Source: Reichenbachiella ulvae
Lineage (GTDB): Bacteria > Bacteroidota > Bacteroidia > Cytophagales > Cyclobacteriaceae
Length of the DNA: 64,000 bases
Assembly: GCF_025833875.1 (NCBI RefSeq)
Contig: NZ_JAOYOD010000001.1
Span: forward strand, 434,001-498,000
Reading direction: 5' to 3'
Shown here: positions 8,598 through 18,153 of the stretch, in pieces
Layout: each line of letters starts with the position of its first letter
Position numbering within the stretch: the stretch's first letter is position 1
Made by a program: the position numbers and the translations under genes
Notes under the pieces: generated by a model
The model's input: the letters and a program-made list of their open reading frames with translations, nothing else
The model's database searches: none
What the model was told of the DNA's origin: nothing

Positions 8598-10298
8598 ATG
8601 AAGTCCTTGGGAATAAGAAGAAAGACTAAAAAGAGATACAAGCCAATCCTAAAAAACGCCAACACTTGGCCTGTCGTTCAGATGGCTAAAAAGCGAAAGG
8701 AGTTTGTTCATCTGGTCGCCGAGGAGAGCTTCGAGAACCTGATGGAACTGCGCCGTGGCAAATCTCTGCAGGAGGAGTTGGAAGTGACCATCTACCGTGA
8801 GAAACAACGCGTAAGAGTAAATCCGTGGAAAGTAGATCCTGAAGATGATGCGAGCTACTGGGAAGGGATGCACCAAAAGTTGCTTCAAGTAGACGCATTA
8901 CCAGAGGAGCAAAAAGAAGAAGAACTCAAGAAAATTTTAAGGAAGATTGTTCAGCGCTATAGCGAAGAAATCGCTGGCCATTTCAATCCTTCACAATATC
9001 ATGTCACCAAAACTTTGGTGACCATTGGTTTTGGTCGATTGCTCAATGCGGCGCGTGTCAAGGGACCCTGGTCGGTATTTAGTAATCAGCTCGATCTGGA
9101 TGACAAAATCCATATCAAAGGAAAAGTCGATGAGCTGCGAAGACTTGCCAAAATAGGAACCGTCGTAATGGTGCCCACCCACTATAGTAATCTTGACTCT
9201 GTACTGATTGGTTGGGTGATTCAGTTCCTGGGATTGCCTCCTTTTATCTATGGGGCGGGGTTGAATCTATTCAATCTGAAGATATTCTCCTACTTCATGA
9301 ACAGCGTAGGAGCTTATAAAGTTGACCGAAGAAAGAAAAACCCTCTATATCTGGAGACATTGAAGGCCTACTCCACCATCGCGATTCGCGAAGGGTGTCA
9401 CAGTTTGTTCTTCCCGGGAGGTACTAGATCTCGCAGTGGTAAGATCGAAAAACAACTGAAACTTGGTCTGCTAGGTACGGCCATTGAAGCACAAAGACAG
9501 GTCTTTCAGAGTCTTGATGAGGAGCAAAAGCAAAACAAGGTTTTTATCGTCCCCGTCGCGATCAACTATCACTTTGTGTTAGAGGCACCAAGCCTGATCA
9601 ACGATTATTTGAAGCGTAAGGGTCAGCAAAAATACTATGAGGAAAATGATGAGTATACTACCTCATATAAGATATCTAAGTTCTTACTGAAGTTCTTTAC
9701 TCGTGGTTCGGACATATCCGTGACCATAGGAGATGGCATGGACGTACTGGGCAACTATGTGGATACCAGAGGAAATAGCCTCGATAAACATGGTCAGGTC
9801 ATTGACATTCGGGATTACTTCAAGTCCAATGGTGAGGTGACAGAAAATCTACAGCGTGAGCAAGAGTATAACCGTATCCTTGGAAAGAAAATCGTGGAGG
9901 AATTCCACAGACACAATAGGATTTTTTCCAGTCAATTGGTGGCCTATGTGGCTTTCCGTATGCTGGGCAGAATCCATAAGCATCTCGATCTTTATGGTCT
10001 TCTGAGAATTCAGGATGATGATTTGATTTTGAATTACGAAGATTTTAAAGCGAAATTTCAGGAGATAGTAGATGTACTAAAAGAAAAAAATGCCAGAGGG
10101 GAAGTGGGGCTGGCAGACCACATGTTCAAGGCGGATATGGATGAGGTCATTTCCTTGGGATTGAAAAATCTGGGAATGTATCATGCGACGATTCCTGTGG
10201 TTAAGAATAAGCAAGGAAATATAGAAGTGCAGAGCATGAACCTGCTCTATTATTATCACAACAAAGTCCTGGGCTATGATCTCGAAAAATACTTCTAA
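8598..10298 (+). CDS. PlsB/LPLAT-type glycerolipid acyltransferase
   Basis: The protein has 566 residues with an acyltransferase (LPLAT) core. Motif I is H195-x4-D200 in THYSNLDS; motif III is FFPGGTRSRSGK near 275; a P-rich motif (FIVPVAINYHF) lies near 315. The length and the region after the core resemble PlsB-like glycerol-3-phosphate acyltransferases rather than short PlsC proteins. The likely role is acylation of sn-glycerol-3-phosphate at the inner membrane. Its last 23 bp overlap the start of gpsA, the gene that makes glycerol-3-phosphate, which supports the substrate assignment and implies translational coupling. There is no clear membrane helix apart from the hydrophobic segment near 205-240. 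Confidence 0.82.
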   Translation: MKSLGIRRKTKKRYKPILKNANTWPVVQMAKKRKEFVHLVAEESFENLMELRRGKSLQEELEVTIYREKQRVRVNPWKVDPEDDASYWEGMHQKLLQVDALPEEQKEEELKKILRKIVQRYSEEIAGHFNPSQYHVTKTLVTIGFGRLLNAARVKGPWSVFSNQLDLDDKIHIKGKVDELRRLAKIGTVVMVPTHYSNLDSVLIGWVIQFLGLPPFIYGAGLNLFNLKIFSYFMNSVGAYKVDRRKKNPLYLETLKAYSTIAIREGCHSLFFPGGTRSRSGKIEKQLKLGLLGTAIEAQRQVFQSLDEEQKQNKVFIVPVAINYHFVLEAPSLINDYLKRKGQQKYYEENDEYTTSYKISKFLLKFFTRGSDISVTIGDGMDVLGNYVDTRGNSLDKHGQVIDIRDYFKSNGEVTENLQREQEYNRILGKKIVEEFHRHNRIFSSQLVAYVAFRMLGRIHKHLDLYGLLRIQDDDLILNYEDFKAKFQEIVDVLKEKNARGEVGLADHMFKADMDEVISLGLKNLGMYHATIPVVKNKQGNIEVQSMNLLYYYHNKVLGYDLEKYF

Positions 10299-11331
10299 GC
10301 AACTCGTAGGTGTCGTAGGGGCCGGGAGTTTCGGGACGGCGATCGCTAACATACTCGCAGAAAAGAACAATGTGCTGCTTTATGTGAGGGATAAGAACAA
10401 GGCGAAAGATGTGATGACTACCCGCATCAGTTCTGGGCAGGAGCTTTCAGAAAACATCGATGTGACCACTAATATCGCTGAGATTGGCAATCGCTGTGAG
10501 ATCATCTTTCCGGTCGTTCCATCGGCTAATTTCCGATCTATGATCCGTGATCTGGCGCCCTTTCTTAAGCCGTATCATATCTTGATTCATGGCACCAAAG
10601 GGCTAGACTTGAATGTTCCGGAAGGAGTGAAACTGTCTAAAGAGAACCCTTTATCCAGAAAGCACGTGCGGACCATGAGTGAAGTGATTCTCGAAGAAAC
10701 CTCAGTGCTACGTGTAGGCTGTCTGGCAGGCCCCAATCTAGCCAGAGAGATCCAGCAGCGACAACCTGCTGCTACAGTAGTGGCCAGTCATTTCGAAGAG
10801 GTAATCGACGAAGGACAAAAGCTCCTAAAGAATGACCGTTTTATGGTCTATGGTAGCAATGATTTGATCGGGATTGAATTCTGCGGGGTGTTGAAAAACA
10901 TCATTGCGATCGGTTCTGGAGCTGTGAGTGGCATGGGAATGGGAGAGAATACCCGTTCGCTACTGATCAGTAGAGGGATGGTAGAGATGATCCATATCGG
11001 CAATGCCCTGGGAGGAAACACTAAGGCATTTTTAGGACTGGCGGGTGTCGGAGATTTGATTGCAACCTGTACTTCTAATCTCAGTAGAAACTTTACCGTA
11101 GGCTATCGATTGGCTCAGGGAGAGACCCTAGACGAAATCAAAAGCTCTATGGATGAGGTCGCCGAAGGACTCAATACCATTCAGATTGTGAAATGGTTAG
11201 CCGATAGCTTGAACATCCGTGTACCGATCACAGAAACCCTACACAAGGTCATCAATGGTAAAATGACCATCCAGGAAGCAAGCGAATACTTTATGAAATT
11301 TCCGTTCCGTGCGGAGATTGATTTTATGTGA
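10276..11331 (+). CDS. gpsA: NAD(P)H-dependent glycerol-3-phosphate dehydrogenase
   Basis: The 351-residue enzyme reduces dihydroxyacetone phosphate to sn-glycerol-3-phosphate for phospholipid synthesis. An N-terminal Rossmann motif, VGVVGAGSFGTA, is at residues 11-22. The catalytic Lys lies in the conserved GVLKNIIAIGSG segment near 207, and GLAGVGDLIATCTS near 255 is the family signature. It is somewhat longer than the usual 330 residues because of an insertion around 110-135. The start at 10276 lies inside the acyltransferase gene. Confidence 0.96.
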   Translation: MISKNTSKQLVGVVGAGSFGTAIANILAEKNNVLLYVRDKNKAKDVMTTRISSGQELSENIDVTTNIAEIGNRCEIIFPVVPSANFRSMIRDLAPFLKPYHILIHGTKGLDLNVPEGVKLSKENPLSRKHVRTMSEVILEETSVLRVGCLAGPNLAREIQQRQPAATVVASHFEEVIDEGQKLLKNDRFMVYGSNDLIGIEFCGVLKNIIAIGSGAVSGMGMGENTRSLLISRGMVEMIHIGNALGGNTKAFLGLAGVGDLIATCTSNLSRNFTVGYRLAQGETLDEIKSSMDEVAEGLNTIQIVKWLADSLNIRVPITETLHKVINGKMTIQEASEYFMKFPFRAEIDFM

Positions 11332-11350
11332 TTTGTTCTTGCACCTGAAT

Positions 11351-12514
11351 ATGGGGAAAATCTTTCAGTTATTTCATTTTTTTCTAAGTTCACTGTTTAG
11401 GCTTATAAGTGATCAGAGGTATGGTATTGTACTACTAATGATTCTATGGGCTGCTTTGCAGGTGATTGCTTCATGGATGTTTGAAATGAGGAGCTCTGTG
11501 GATTCAGATTTTTATATCACAAACGCAATCAAATTGACTGAAGGTAAATGGCCAAATGGTAGAGCCCTCTTTTATTCTTCATATCTTATTGTTTTAGCAA
11601 TAGCTTATATTGTTTTAGGAGGAGTCGAGTATGTTTTTGTCTTTCAGATATTATGTGCCTTGATTTCTCTGGTTTGCCTATATAAGATTACACAAAAAAT
11701 TAGCGGTAGTAATCAAATGGCTTTTATTTCCGGAGTGCTTTATCTCTGTTGGTTTAAGTTTTTTCAATGGAATCTAATACTGTACACCGAATCCCTATTC
11801 ACAAGCTTTGTTGTAATTACGGCTTATATAATTTTTACCAAAAAGGGTAGAATTAGAATTTTACTTGCTCCCATGGTTATTGTTTTTACAGTTTTTTTAA
11901 GGCCGACTGGTATGGGTTTGCTTGTTGCCGTGTTGGCAATTATTATGAATTTGATTTTTCAGAAGAAGAATATTAATAGACTGGGTAAAGCATTGGTGGT
12001 TTTGTTCGTAATGGTTTTGTTCTTAATTGGAATGAATATCATTCTTCGACCATTTGTTGATTCGTTTATAGATAGTTATGCTAAAGCTGAGATTCTATAT
12101 CCCAATCAAAGTTTATTCTTAAATGTTGCTGAAGATTTTAAATTACCGCCACAGGATTGTAGTCCTATCGTCAAGATGTTGTTGGTTTGGTATGAAAACC
12201 CAATTTATATGATGAGATTAACAGGGCTAAAGGTGTTGCTTTTCCTGTTTCATGCCAAGCCGTACTACTCTGTTTTTCATAATATTTATATTTTTTCCTG
12301 TTTGATCCCTCTGTATTTTTTTGCTCTAAGAGGCTGCAGGGTGAATAAGTGCTATACAATATTTAGTTTCAGCTTTCTTTTTTTTCAGGTGTTCACCGTG
12401 GGGTTGACTAGCGAAAACTGGGATGGTCGTTTTTTGTTGCCAGTCATCCCGCTTTTGGTAGTTTTAGCAACCCTTGGAGTTTATCAAGCCCTTGAGCAAA
12501 GAAGTGCTGTATAG
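11351..12514 (+). CDS. Polytopic membrane protein, GT-C (ArnT/PMT-like) glycosyltransferase candidate
   Basis: The start is placed at ATG 11351, 19 bp after gpsA, because the in-frame upstream extension overlaps gpsA. About 387 residues carry roughly ten hydrophobic helices. The first loop holds SSVDSDFYITNAIKLTEG, with an acidic residue pair as in GT-C transferases that use lipid-phosphate sugars. LRPTGMG near residue 185 also fits that family. The substrate is unknown. The gene is visibly more AT-rich than gpsA and nrnA on either side and uses many Ile/Phe TTT/ATT codons, so it may have been inserted into the operon. The family call is by topology and motif only. Confidence 0.55.
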   Translation: MGKIFQLFHFFLSSLFRLISDQRYGIVLLMILWAALQVIASWMFEMRSSVDSDFYITNAIKLTEGKWPNGRALFYSSYLIVLAIAYIVLGGVEYVFVFQILCALISLVCLYKITQKISGSNQMAFISGVLYLCWFKFFQWNLILYTESLFTSFVVITAYIIFTKKGRIRILLAPMVIVFTVFLRPTGMGLLVAVLAIIMNLIFQKKNINRLGKALVVLFVMVLFLIGMNIILRPFVDSFIDSYAKAEILYPNQSLFLNVAEDFKLPPQDCSPIVKMLLVWYENPIYMMRLTGLKVLLFLFHAKPYYSVFHNIYIFSCLIPLYFFALRGCRVNKCYTIFSFSFLFFQVFTVGLTSENWDGRFLLPVIPLLVVLATLGVYQALEQRSAV

Positions 12515-12540
12515 AGCCTCATTCTTGTAACCGACTGAGC

Positions 12541-12548
12541 TATGTTTG
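12541..12548 (+). promoter_or_regulatory. Candidate -7 element (TATGTTTG) for the DHH phosphoesterase
   Basis: This is an exact TAnnTTTG match, 21 bp upstream of the ATG at 12570. Confidence 0.4.
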
Positions 12549-12569
12549 CACTTTAATCTGGTATAATAA

Positions 12570-13571
12570 ATGAACGTATATAAAAAAATTGTAGAGGAGA
12601 TCTTAAAGGCTTCTCATATTGTCATCACTGCTCACAAATCAGCCGATGGAGATTCAGTGGGTTCCTCTTTGGGTTTGCTGTATTTTATCGAAAAACTAGG
12701 GAAGAAAGCAGTGGTTTGCCATCCGGATGAAGCACCAGATTTTCTTTACTGGATGGATACCTCAGAGATCTTGCTGATGAATCAGCAACCAGATAAGGTT
12801 AAGCAGAAATTCGAAGAAGCGGATTTGATCTTCAGTTTGGATTATAATGGAACAGATCGAGTAGGACCAGAGATGCAAGCTTTGTTGGAAGCGGCTAACT
12901 GCCAAAAGATCATGATTGATCATCATCTTAATCCTGAGGATTTTGCCACGATTAGGGTGTCGGAGACTTCCGTGTCTTCTACTGCTCAGTTGATTGGCGA
13001 ATTGATCTTGCAGTCGGGTCATGAAGACCTACTGGATGAGAAAATCGGAACGCCGCTGTATTTGGGAATACTCACTGATACTGGAGTTTTTCGCTTTCCA
13101 TCAGTAGATCCACGCACGCACGAAGTGACTGCCAAATTATTGGCGGCTGGTGTGCAGAATCATTTGGTACACGAATACCTGAATGACAACAATACGGCTA
13201 GTCGATTGCGTCTACAGGGCTATGCATTGAGTGAAAAAATGCTGATTTTGGAGGATTACCGGGCGGCCATCATTTACCTGACCAAAGAGGAGTTAGAGAA
13301 ATACAATTTCAAGAAAGGAGATACGGATAGTCTGGCCAATCAGGCTCTGTCAATCAGAGGGATGAAAGTGGCTGTGATGATGTCTGAGAGAGATGGTATT
13401 ATCAAAATATCCTTCCGTTCTAAAGGAGAGAATAACCCAGTGAATGTACTGGCAGCTGACCACTTCGATGGTGGAGGTCACGCCAATGCCGCAGGTGGTA
13501 TGAGCAATCTTTCGATGGACGAAACATTGGAGAAAATCAAAGGATTGATACCGGAGTATTTTTCTAATTAA
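12570..13571 (+). CDS. DHH/DHHA1 phosphoesterase, NrnA-like (nanoRNase / pAp phosphatase)
   Basis: The 333-residue protein has the DHH motifs in order: HKSADGDSVGSS near residue 22, DYNGTDR near 92, the DHH triad in MIDHHLNPED near 116, and the DHHA1 glycine-rich GGGHANAAGG near 307. This is the architecture of NrnA, which degrades 2-5 nt RNAs and dephosphorylates pAp; some relatives hydrolyse c-di-AMP products (pApA). Substrate preference cannot be read here. The stop overlaps the convergent EEP-family gene by 4 bp. Confidence 0.9.
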   Translation: MNVYKKIVEEILKASHIVITAHKSADGDSVGSSLGLLYFIEKLGKKAVVCHPDEAPDFLYWMDTSEILLMNQQPDKVKQKFEEADLIFSLDYNGTDRVGPEMQALLEAANCQKIMIDHHLNPEDFATIRVSETSVSSTAQLIGELILQSGHEDLLDEKIGTPLYLGILTDTGVFRFPSVDPRTHEVTAKLLAAGVQNHLVHEYLNDNNTASRLRLQGYALSEKMLILEDYRAAIIYLTKEELEKYNFKKGDTDSLANQALSIRGMKVAVMMSERDGIIKISFRSKGENNPVNVLAADHFDGGGHANAAGGMSNLSMDETLEKIKGLIPEYFSN

Positions 13572-14278
13572 AAGGATGTCTCCATCATCAATGGCATGTG
13601 GTCGCTTACTTTAAGCCAATCGTCAATTACACCGATACTTATTTTCTCTGTTTGCTTTAGTATTTCTTCTGATGCAAAGAAGTAGTCTATATGATAGGGC
13701 TTTTCGGGATTCTTCTGAAGGAATAAGGTAGGCTTAGATTCTTCTCCTTGAATTTCATTTGTGAAATGATGGTATAGACTCGTTATCCCTTTCTTTTTAA
13801 GGTGTTTAACTACGTCTGAATGATTCCACCACCTGTCCCATTTATCCCAAATTGCATTACTGTTTAGGTCTCCAGCAATAATTATTTTGTCAAACTTGTC
13901 AGCATTGATGTTCAGGTATTTCCAAACTTGGCCAATGTAACCGAATGTAGGTGAGTTATTGTGATGTGCCCATGTGGCTAATAACTGAAAGTGATTTTCA
14001 ATAAGGCATGGTAGGAAATATTTGACTTGGTGATCTTCATATTGGTTGCTCCAGTTTAACGGAGTTAGTAATATGTCCGTTTTGGCAAAAATCCCTAGTC
14101 CTTTGTTTTTATTGTCTCCTACCCAAAGATGGTTGTCGGCCCAGGACTTATAATCTTCATCTTTTGATTGATTAGGGTCTTCACATTCTTGAATTACATA
14201 AATGTCTGCATTCCAAGATGTGATTTCTTTGAGTTTTTTTCTCAAAGCCCCATTGCAATTCCAAGATACAACCTTCAT
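13568..14278 (-). CDS. Endonuclease/exonuclease/phosphatase (EEP) family protein
   Basis: The 236-residue protein has the EEP fold motifs: WNCNGALRKK at the N terminus (metal-binding Asn), QECEDPN near 33 (Glu), AGDLNSNAIWD near 145 and VSDHMPLM at the C terminus (catalytic Asp-His). There is no signal peptide, so it is probably cytoplasmic. It may act on DNA, as exonuclease III-like proteins do, or on another phosphodiester. The gene ends 6 bp before the M48 protease stop region on the same strand. It is AT-richer than its neighbours. Confidence 0.85.
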   Translation of the reverse strand: MKVVSWNCNGALRKKLKEITSWNADIYVIQECEDPNQSKDEDYKSWADNHLWVGDNKNKGLGIFAKTDILLTPLNWSNQYEDHQVKYFLPCLIENHFQLLATWAHHNNSPTFGYIGQVWKYLNINADKFDKIIIAGDLNSNAIWDKWDRWWNHSDVVKHLKKKGITSLYHHFTNEIQGEESKPTLFLQKNPEKPYHIDYFFASEEILKQTEKISIGVIDDWLKVSDHMPLMMETSF

Positions 14279-14284
14279 TTGGCG

Positions 14285-15523
14285 TTATTTAACAGCTTCC
14301 ATTGCTTCTATTCTTTGTTTCAAGCTGGGGTGAGAATAATTGACAAAGACATAAGCCGGATGTGGTGTGAGGTTACCCAAATTGTCGGAAGTTAATTTCT
14401 TCAATGCTGTGATCAATGGTTCGCGTTTGTAGGTTTTGACTGCATATTCGTCTGCCTCATATTCATTTTTTCTACTCAATAGGTTCATCAAAATACCGAT
14501 GACTGTAGAGATAGGGGAAAACAGAATACCAAAGGCCAATACATTGATATGAACGCTGGTGGAATTGGCTCCTAAAGCCCATGAGACCTCCGTGCTGAAG
14601 ATCATTTGAGAAAGCACCCATAGCATAAAGCCGATTTGCGCGACACTCAGAATCATTGACCAGATGATGTGTTTCTTTTTGTAATGCCCTACCTCATGTG
14701 CCAATACTGCTACTAGTTCTTCTTCGCTATGATTGTCGATGAGCGTATCGTAGAGGACGACTTTCTTTTTCTTTCCCAATCCACTGAAAAAGGCATTGGC
14801 TTTGGATGATCTTTTGGAGCCATCGATCACGAAAATATTGTTCAGCGGAAAGTCTACTCCCTTACTGTATTGCGTGATGGCTTCTTTCAATGATCCGTCT
14901 TGCAGTGGAGTGAGTTTGTTGAATAAAGGGATGAAAAGGGAGGTGTAGAACAGATTGATGAAAATCATGAAGGCAGCAGCCACCATCCAAAAATAGATCC
15001 AAAAATTCTGCTCGAAAAAGGCGACCAGAAAGATGAATATAGCTGCAATCAGTCCACCGATGATAAGAATCAGTAGCCAGCCTTTGATCTTATCAATGAC
15101 ATAAGTTTTCCAGGTCATCTTGTTGAAGCCAAACTTCTCTTCGATCACAAAAGTGCCATATAGATCGAAGGGAATACCCATCAGATCCGAGGCAAAAAAG
15201 AGAATGCCAAAAAAGTAGAGTGAAGCGAGGTATTCCATAGGTGCAAGAGAACGAACAATTCCGTCAAGCCATCCGAATACTCCAAACCAAAGCATGGCTA
15301 ACATGACCAGGAAACTGAAGGTAGAACTGATCAAGGAGAAGCGAAAAACTGTTCTTTGATAGCGCTGGGATTGTGCGTATTTTTCTTCATCATAGATGCC
15401 TTCCAAGGATGCTGGAATGGGCTGCTTACTGCTTTTGTTGTTCAGGATTCCAAGGACTTTGTTGAATACAAAGTCGAAAACCGTGATGCCAATGATGAGA
15501 TATAAAATTTGATCGCTGTCCAT
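14285..15523 (-). CDS. M48 family metallopeptidase (Ste24/CAAX protease-like)
   Basis: The 412-residue integral membrane protease has the HExxH zinc site in LAHEVGHYKKKH near residue 275 and a third ligand region, EYEADEYAVK, near 355. An N-terminal membrane part has about four helices, and two further helices lie near 170-200, as in Ste24. In bacteria such proteins act in membrane protein quality control. FGVFGWLDG and FGFNKMTWKTYV are typical of this subfamily. It has its own -7 element upstream. Confidence 0.93.
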   Translation of the reverse strand: MDSDQILYLIIGITVFDFVFNKVLGILNNKSSKQPIPASLEGIYDEEKYAQSQRYQRTVFRFSLISSTFSFLVMLAMLWFGVFGWLDGIVRSLAPMEYLASLYFFGILFFASDLMGIPFDLYGTFVIEEKFGFNKMTWKTYVIDKIKGWLLILIIGGLIAAIFIFLVAFFEQNFWIYFWMVAAAFMIFINLFYTSLFIPLFNKLTPLQDGSLKEAITQYSKGVDFPLNNIFVIDGSKRSSKANAFFSGLGKKKKVVLYDTLIDNHSEEELVAVLAHEVGHYKKKHIIWSMILSVAQIGFMLWVLSQMIFSTEVSWALGANSTSVHINVLAFGILFSPISTVIGILMNLLSRKNEYEADEYAVKTYKREPLITALKKLTSDNLGNLTPHPAYVFVNYSHPSLKQRIEAMEAVK

Positions 15524-15539
15524 GTCTACTAATTTGCGG

Positions 15540-15547
15540 CAAAGCTA
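15540..15547 (-). promoter_or_regulatory. Candidate -7 element for the M48 protease (TAGCTTTG on the minus strand)
   Basis: This is an exact TAnnTTTG match, 16 bp upstream of the start codon. Confidence 0.4.
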
Positions 15548-15587
15548 GTAAAATGAGTCAAAAGCCTATGAACTATTCAGGTGACTG

Positions 15588-16904
15588 TCAGTTTTGATCG
15601 ATCAGAATCCATTCATTGTGGCCAAAATAGTTCCAGGGCGTATGTGCCAGGTCTATGTTGGGGTCTATGAAGTCTCTGTATTCTCCTCGGTTGATTCTCG
15701 CCTTGCTATCCTTGACATAGACTTGAGGGGCATTAATGCCCTTTTTTTTGAATTCTTCGGCCAGAATCTGAGCAAACTGCCAGGTCATGTCTGGGTAGCA
15801 AGTGACACGGGAGAGTTGTTTTCTGCTGAGATATTTGTATTCCCGAACATTTATGGATTTTCCTGTCTCAGCGTCTTTCACTACGAACTTGCACTTTCCA
15901 GATCTGGATCTTAGCATCATGCGCCAGCTGAGTTTGTGCCCTTCTTCCGTCCAAAGTACATCGCCCGGTATGAAGTGGTGTCTAAGTGGTAAATAAAGCT
16001 GCCAAATGAAATAGGCGATGAAGAGGTATAGAAACCAGGGCTTATTATTGGCTTCTGAAGAATGGAAAGTCTGTCGTTTGCTGAAAAAGAGTTTTCTGAT
16101 CTGATCAGGTTCGAAAAAGAAAATGGCCAGGGCTACTACCATGTAGGGAAAGATGCCGATTTGGAAGACGGCAGAATTGAACAAATTGAATAGAATCAAT
16201 GTTGCAAAAGCCCAAATGCGGGTTTTCCTCCAGAGTAATAAAGGAGAAATGAGCGCATCGAATAAAATTCCAGAATATACAATGAACCATTGAAACCACT
16301 GTTGGGCAAGCAAAGGGCCGATCAGGAAGTAATTGGTTTTGTGACTGAACTGTAGTGCGATAAAATCTCCACTGAGCCAGCTGTCCGAAAATTTTGCTAT
16401 CGAGGCATAGCTGAAGAAAATGAAGAATTGAAAAATGAAGAACCAACGATACCAATTGGGGCAAGTGTCAGATTCGTGTTTTTTTCTTTTGCTGTCCCAG
16501 GAATACCTGAGATGTGGACTGATTAATACCATGAACCAGCAGAACAAAACGGCCAGATAGTAATGGTTGTTGTAACTGGTCTTTTGCATAAAATAGCAGC
16601 CGCTCCATAGCAAAGCAAGAGCCAGTGCGCTCCATCGGTAATAGATACCTGCGGCCACCAATAAGCTAATGATACCCATAATGACAAAGTAGTAATACAT
16701 GCCATCCCCGGGTAGAGGCGAGAGCCAATCCATCCAGATAAATGGGAAGTGATGAGAGGGCTCGATAAATGTTTTTCTTACCCAGCCGGTGGCTATTGCA
16801 CCAAAAGATTCGACGGCCATCAGAAGCCCAAAAAGGATTCGGAAGATTACAATCTGGCTATTGTCGATGGGTTGGAAGAAAGCCTGTTGTAGGTTGCGAA
16901 ACAT
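15588..16904 (-). CDS. HTTM domain membrane protein (vitamin K-dependent gamma-carboxylase-like)
   Basis: The 438-residue protein opens with QPIDNSQIVIFRILFGLLMAVES, typical of HTTM proteins, and has six or more membrane helices over residues 18-300. A soluble C-terminal half contains the Arg-rich RMMLRSRSGKCKF segment. The HTTM domain is related to the membrane part of vertebrate gamma-glutamyl carboxylase. Bacterial members are common in marine Bacteroidota and have no established substrate. It ends 3 bp upstream of the PorP/SprF gene stop region on the same strand, so the two may be cotranscribed. Confidence 0.85.
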   Translation of the reverse strand: MFRNLQQAFFQPIDNSQIVIFRILFGLLMAVESFGAIATGWVRKTFIEPSHHFPFIWMDWLSPLPGDGMYYYFVIMGIISLLVAAGIYYRWSALALALLWSGCYFMQKTSYNNHYYLAVLFCWFMVLISPHLRYSWDSKRKKHESDTCPNWYRWFFIFQFFIFFSYASIAKFSDSWLSGDFIALQFSHKTNYFLIGPLLAQQWFQWFIVYSGILFDALISPLLLWRKTRIWAFATLILFNLFNSAVFQIGIFPYMVVALAIFFFEPDQIRKLFFSKRQTFHSSEANNKPWFLYLFIAYFIWQLYLPLRHHFIPGDVLWTEEGHKLSWRMMLRSRSGKCKFVVKDAETGKSINVREYKYLSRKQLSRVTCYPDMTWQFAQILAEEFKKKGINAPQVYVKDSKARINRGEYRDFIDPNIDLAHTPWNYFGHNEWILIDQN

Positions 16905-16907
16905 GTT

Positions 16908-17945
16908 TTAGAACATATATGGAACCGGGCATTTGAGCTCTCGGACGTCACGCGAAGGTTTGCGAGGATCTCCCCATTTGAAGGTGTAAGTAATAGAGAC
17001 CTCATGGGCTCCTCCAGTTGCGATACCCAGATTGGATAGGGTATAGTCAAAACTATATCCGAAGGTCAATTTCTTTTGGGTGACTCCAAACATGAAGATG
17101 AGCGATTCGGTATTCGAGCCGCTGCCTTCTGGTGTTTTGATAGGAATACCCCTGTACCAAAGCCCGAAGATCACAGGCTGCCAGGTAAAGTACATTCCTA
17201 CATCCAGTTGGTCGAATTCACCTTGAGTACGATAGTTGAAAGTAGGGGATAGGCTTCTTTCCATGCCTTTGGCAGTTTCACCTTTTTTATATCCTGTTCG
17301 CAGTGGGATACGGTACCCACCATGTAGAGAAAGTTTTCTGGGTAGCGGGCTGCCATCTCCGAGGAAGGATTGATCTGGCTCTCTCAAATGATGCATCGAT
17401 GCACCGAACCAAATGCGGTCAGAAAAGACAATGCCTCCAACCCCTAAATCCCAATAGTGAACTGTACCAGCAGCATCAAACTGCTCAGCTGTAGGGTTGC
17501 CATTGAGTCCATTGGCATCTATTTGATCCCCGAAGGTGAGTCGATTGAAATTTAAATCTCTGAAAGTATAAGAGGCCTGAATGGCTGGACGAAAGGTCCA
17601 TTTGTAATTGACTCTGACCTGATAGGCATACTGCAGAGCGATCTCGGTAGACGTCAGACCTGCAATTCCCTCCTGATCAGAAGTAACCATTAGCCCCACA
17701 CTACTGTTTTTTTCGTCGAAATTCACATCCACATAGGCAGAGAAGGTCTCAAAACTCGCATCAATAGATGGCCACTGATTTCTATAGTTTACACCTGCAC
17801 GTCCCAATTGATTGATGCCAGCCAATGCTGGGTTGAGATACAAAGGGGCGGCATAATACTGCGAAAACTGAGGGTCCTGCCCTTGAGATTCATTTAGAAT
17901 CAAAAGGGTAGAAGCAAATAGAAAAAGGAGAGTTTTTCTTAGCAT
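16908..17945 (-). CDS. PorP/SprF family type IX secretion-associated outer membrane protein
   Basis: The ATG at 17945 is preferred over an upstream TTG because the signal peptide then begins MLRKTLLFLFASTLL. About 345 residues follow the hallmark QDPQFSQYYAAPLYLNPALAG just after the signal peptide. Alternating beta-strands and the conserved LPRKLSLHGGYRIPL complete the family pattern. PorP/SprF proteins sit in the outer membrane and help secrete or anchor partner proteins with gliding-type C-terminal domains. The divergent neighbour encodes exactly such a protein, so they are a likely pair. Confidence 0.92.
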   Translation of the reverse strand: MLRKTLLFLFASTLLILNESQGQDPQFSQYYAAPLYLNPALAGINQLGRAGVNYRNQWPSIDASFETFSAYVDVNFDEKNSSVGLMVTSDQEGIAGLTSTEIALQYAYQVRVNYKWTFRPAIQASYTFRDLNFNRLTFGDQIDANGLNGNPTAEQFDAAGTVHYWDLGVGGIVFSDRIWFGASMHHLREPDQSFLGDGSPLPRKLSLHGGYRIPLRTGYKKGETAKGMERSLSPTFNYRTQGEFDQLDVGMYFTWQPVIFGLWYRGIPIKTPEGSGSNTESLIFMFGVTQKKLTFGYSFDYTLSNLGIATGGAHEVSITYTFKWGDPRKPSRDVRELKCPVPYMF

Positions 17946-18153
17946 TGAGTTAAATTTCCACAAGTTGGCTTACAGTATAAGAATCGATGCAAAATATAAA
18001 ATATTGTAGCAATAAGGAAATGATTTATTTTTTGTTGAGGCTTACGACATTGAAATGTCTTTTTTCGCGTTACATTATAAAATTGTCTTATTTTTAGGCG
18101 TAATTTGATTATTCGAACACGTATTCATATCAGCTTTGAGTAGAGAAAGAAAC

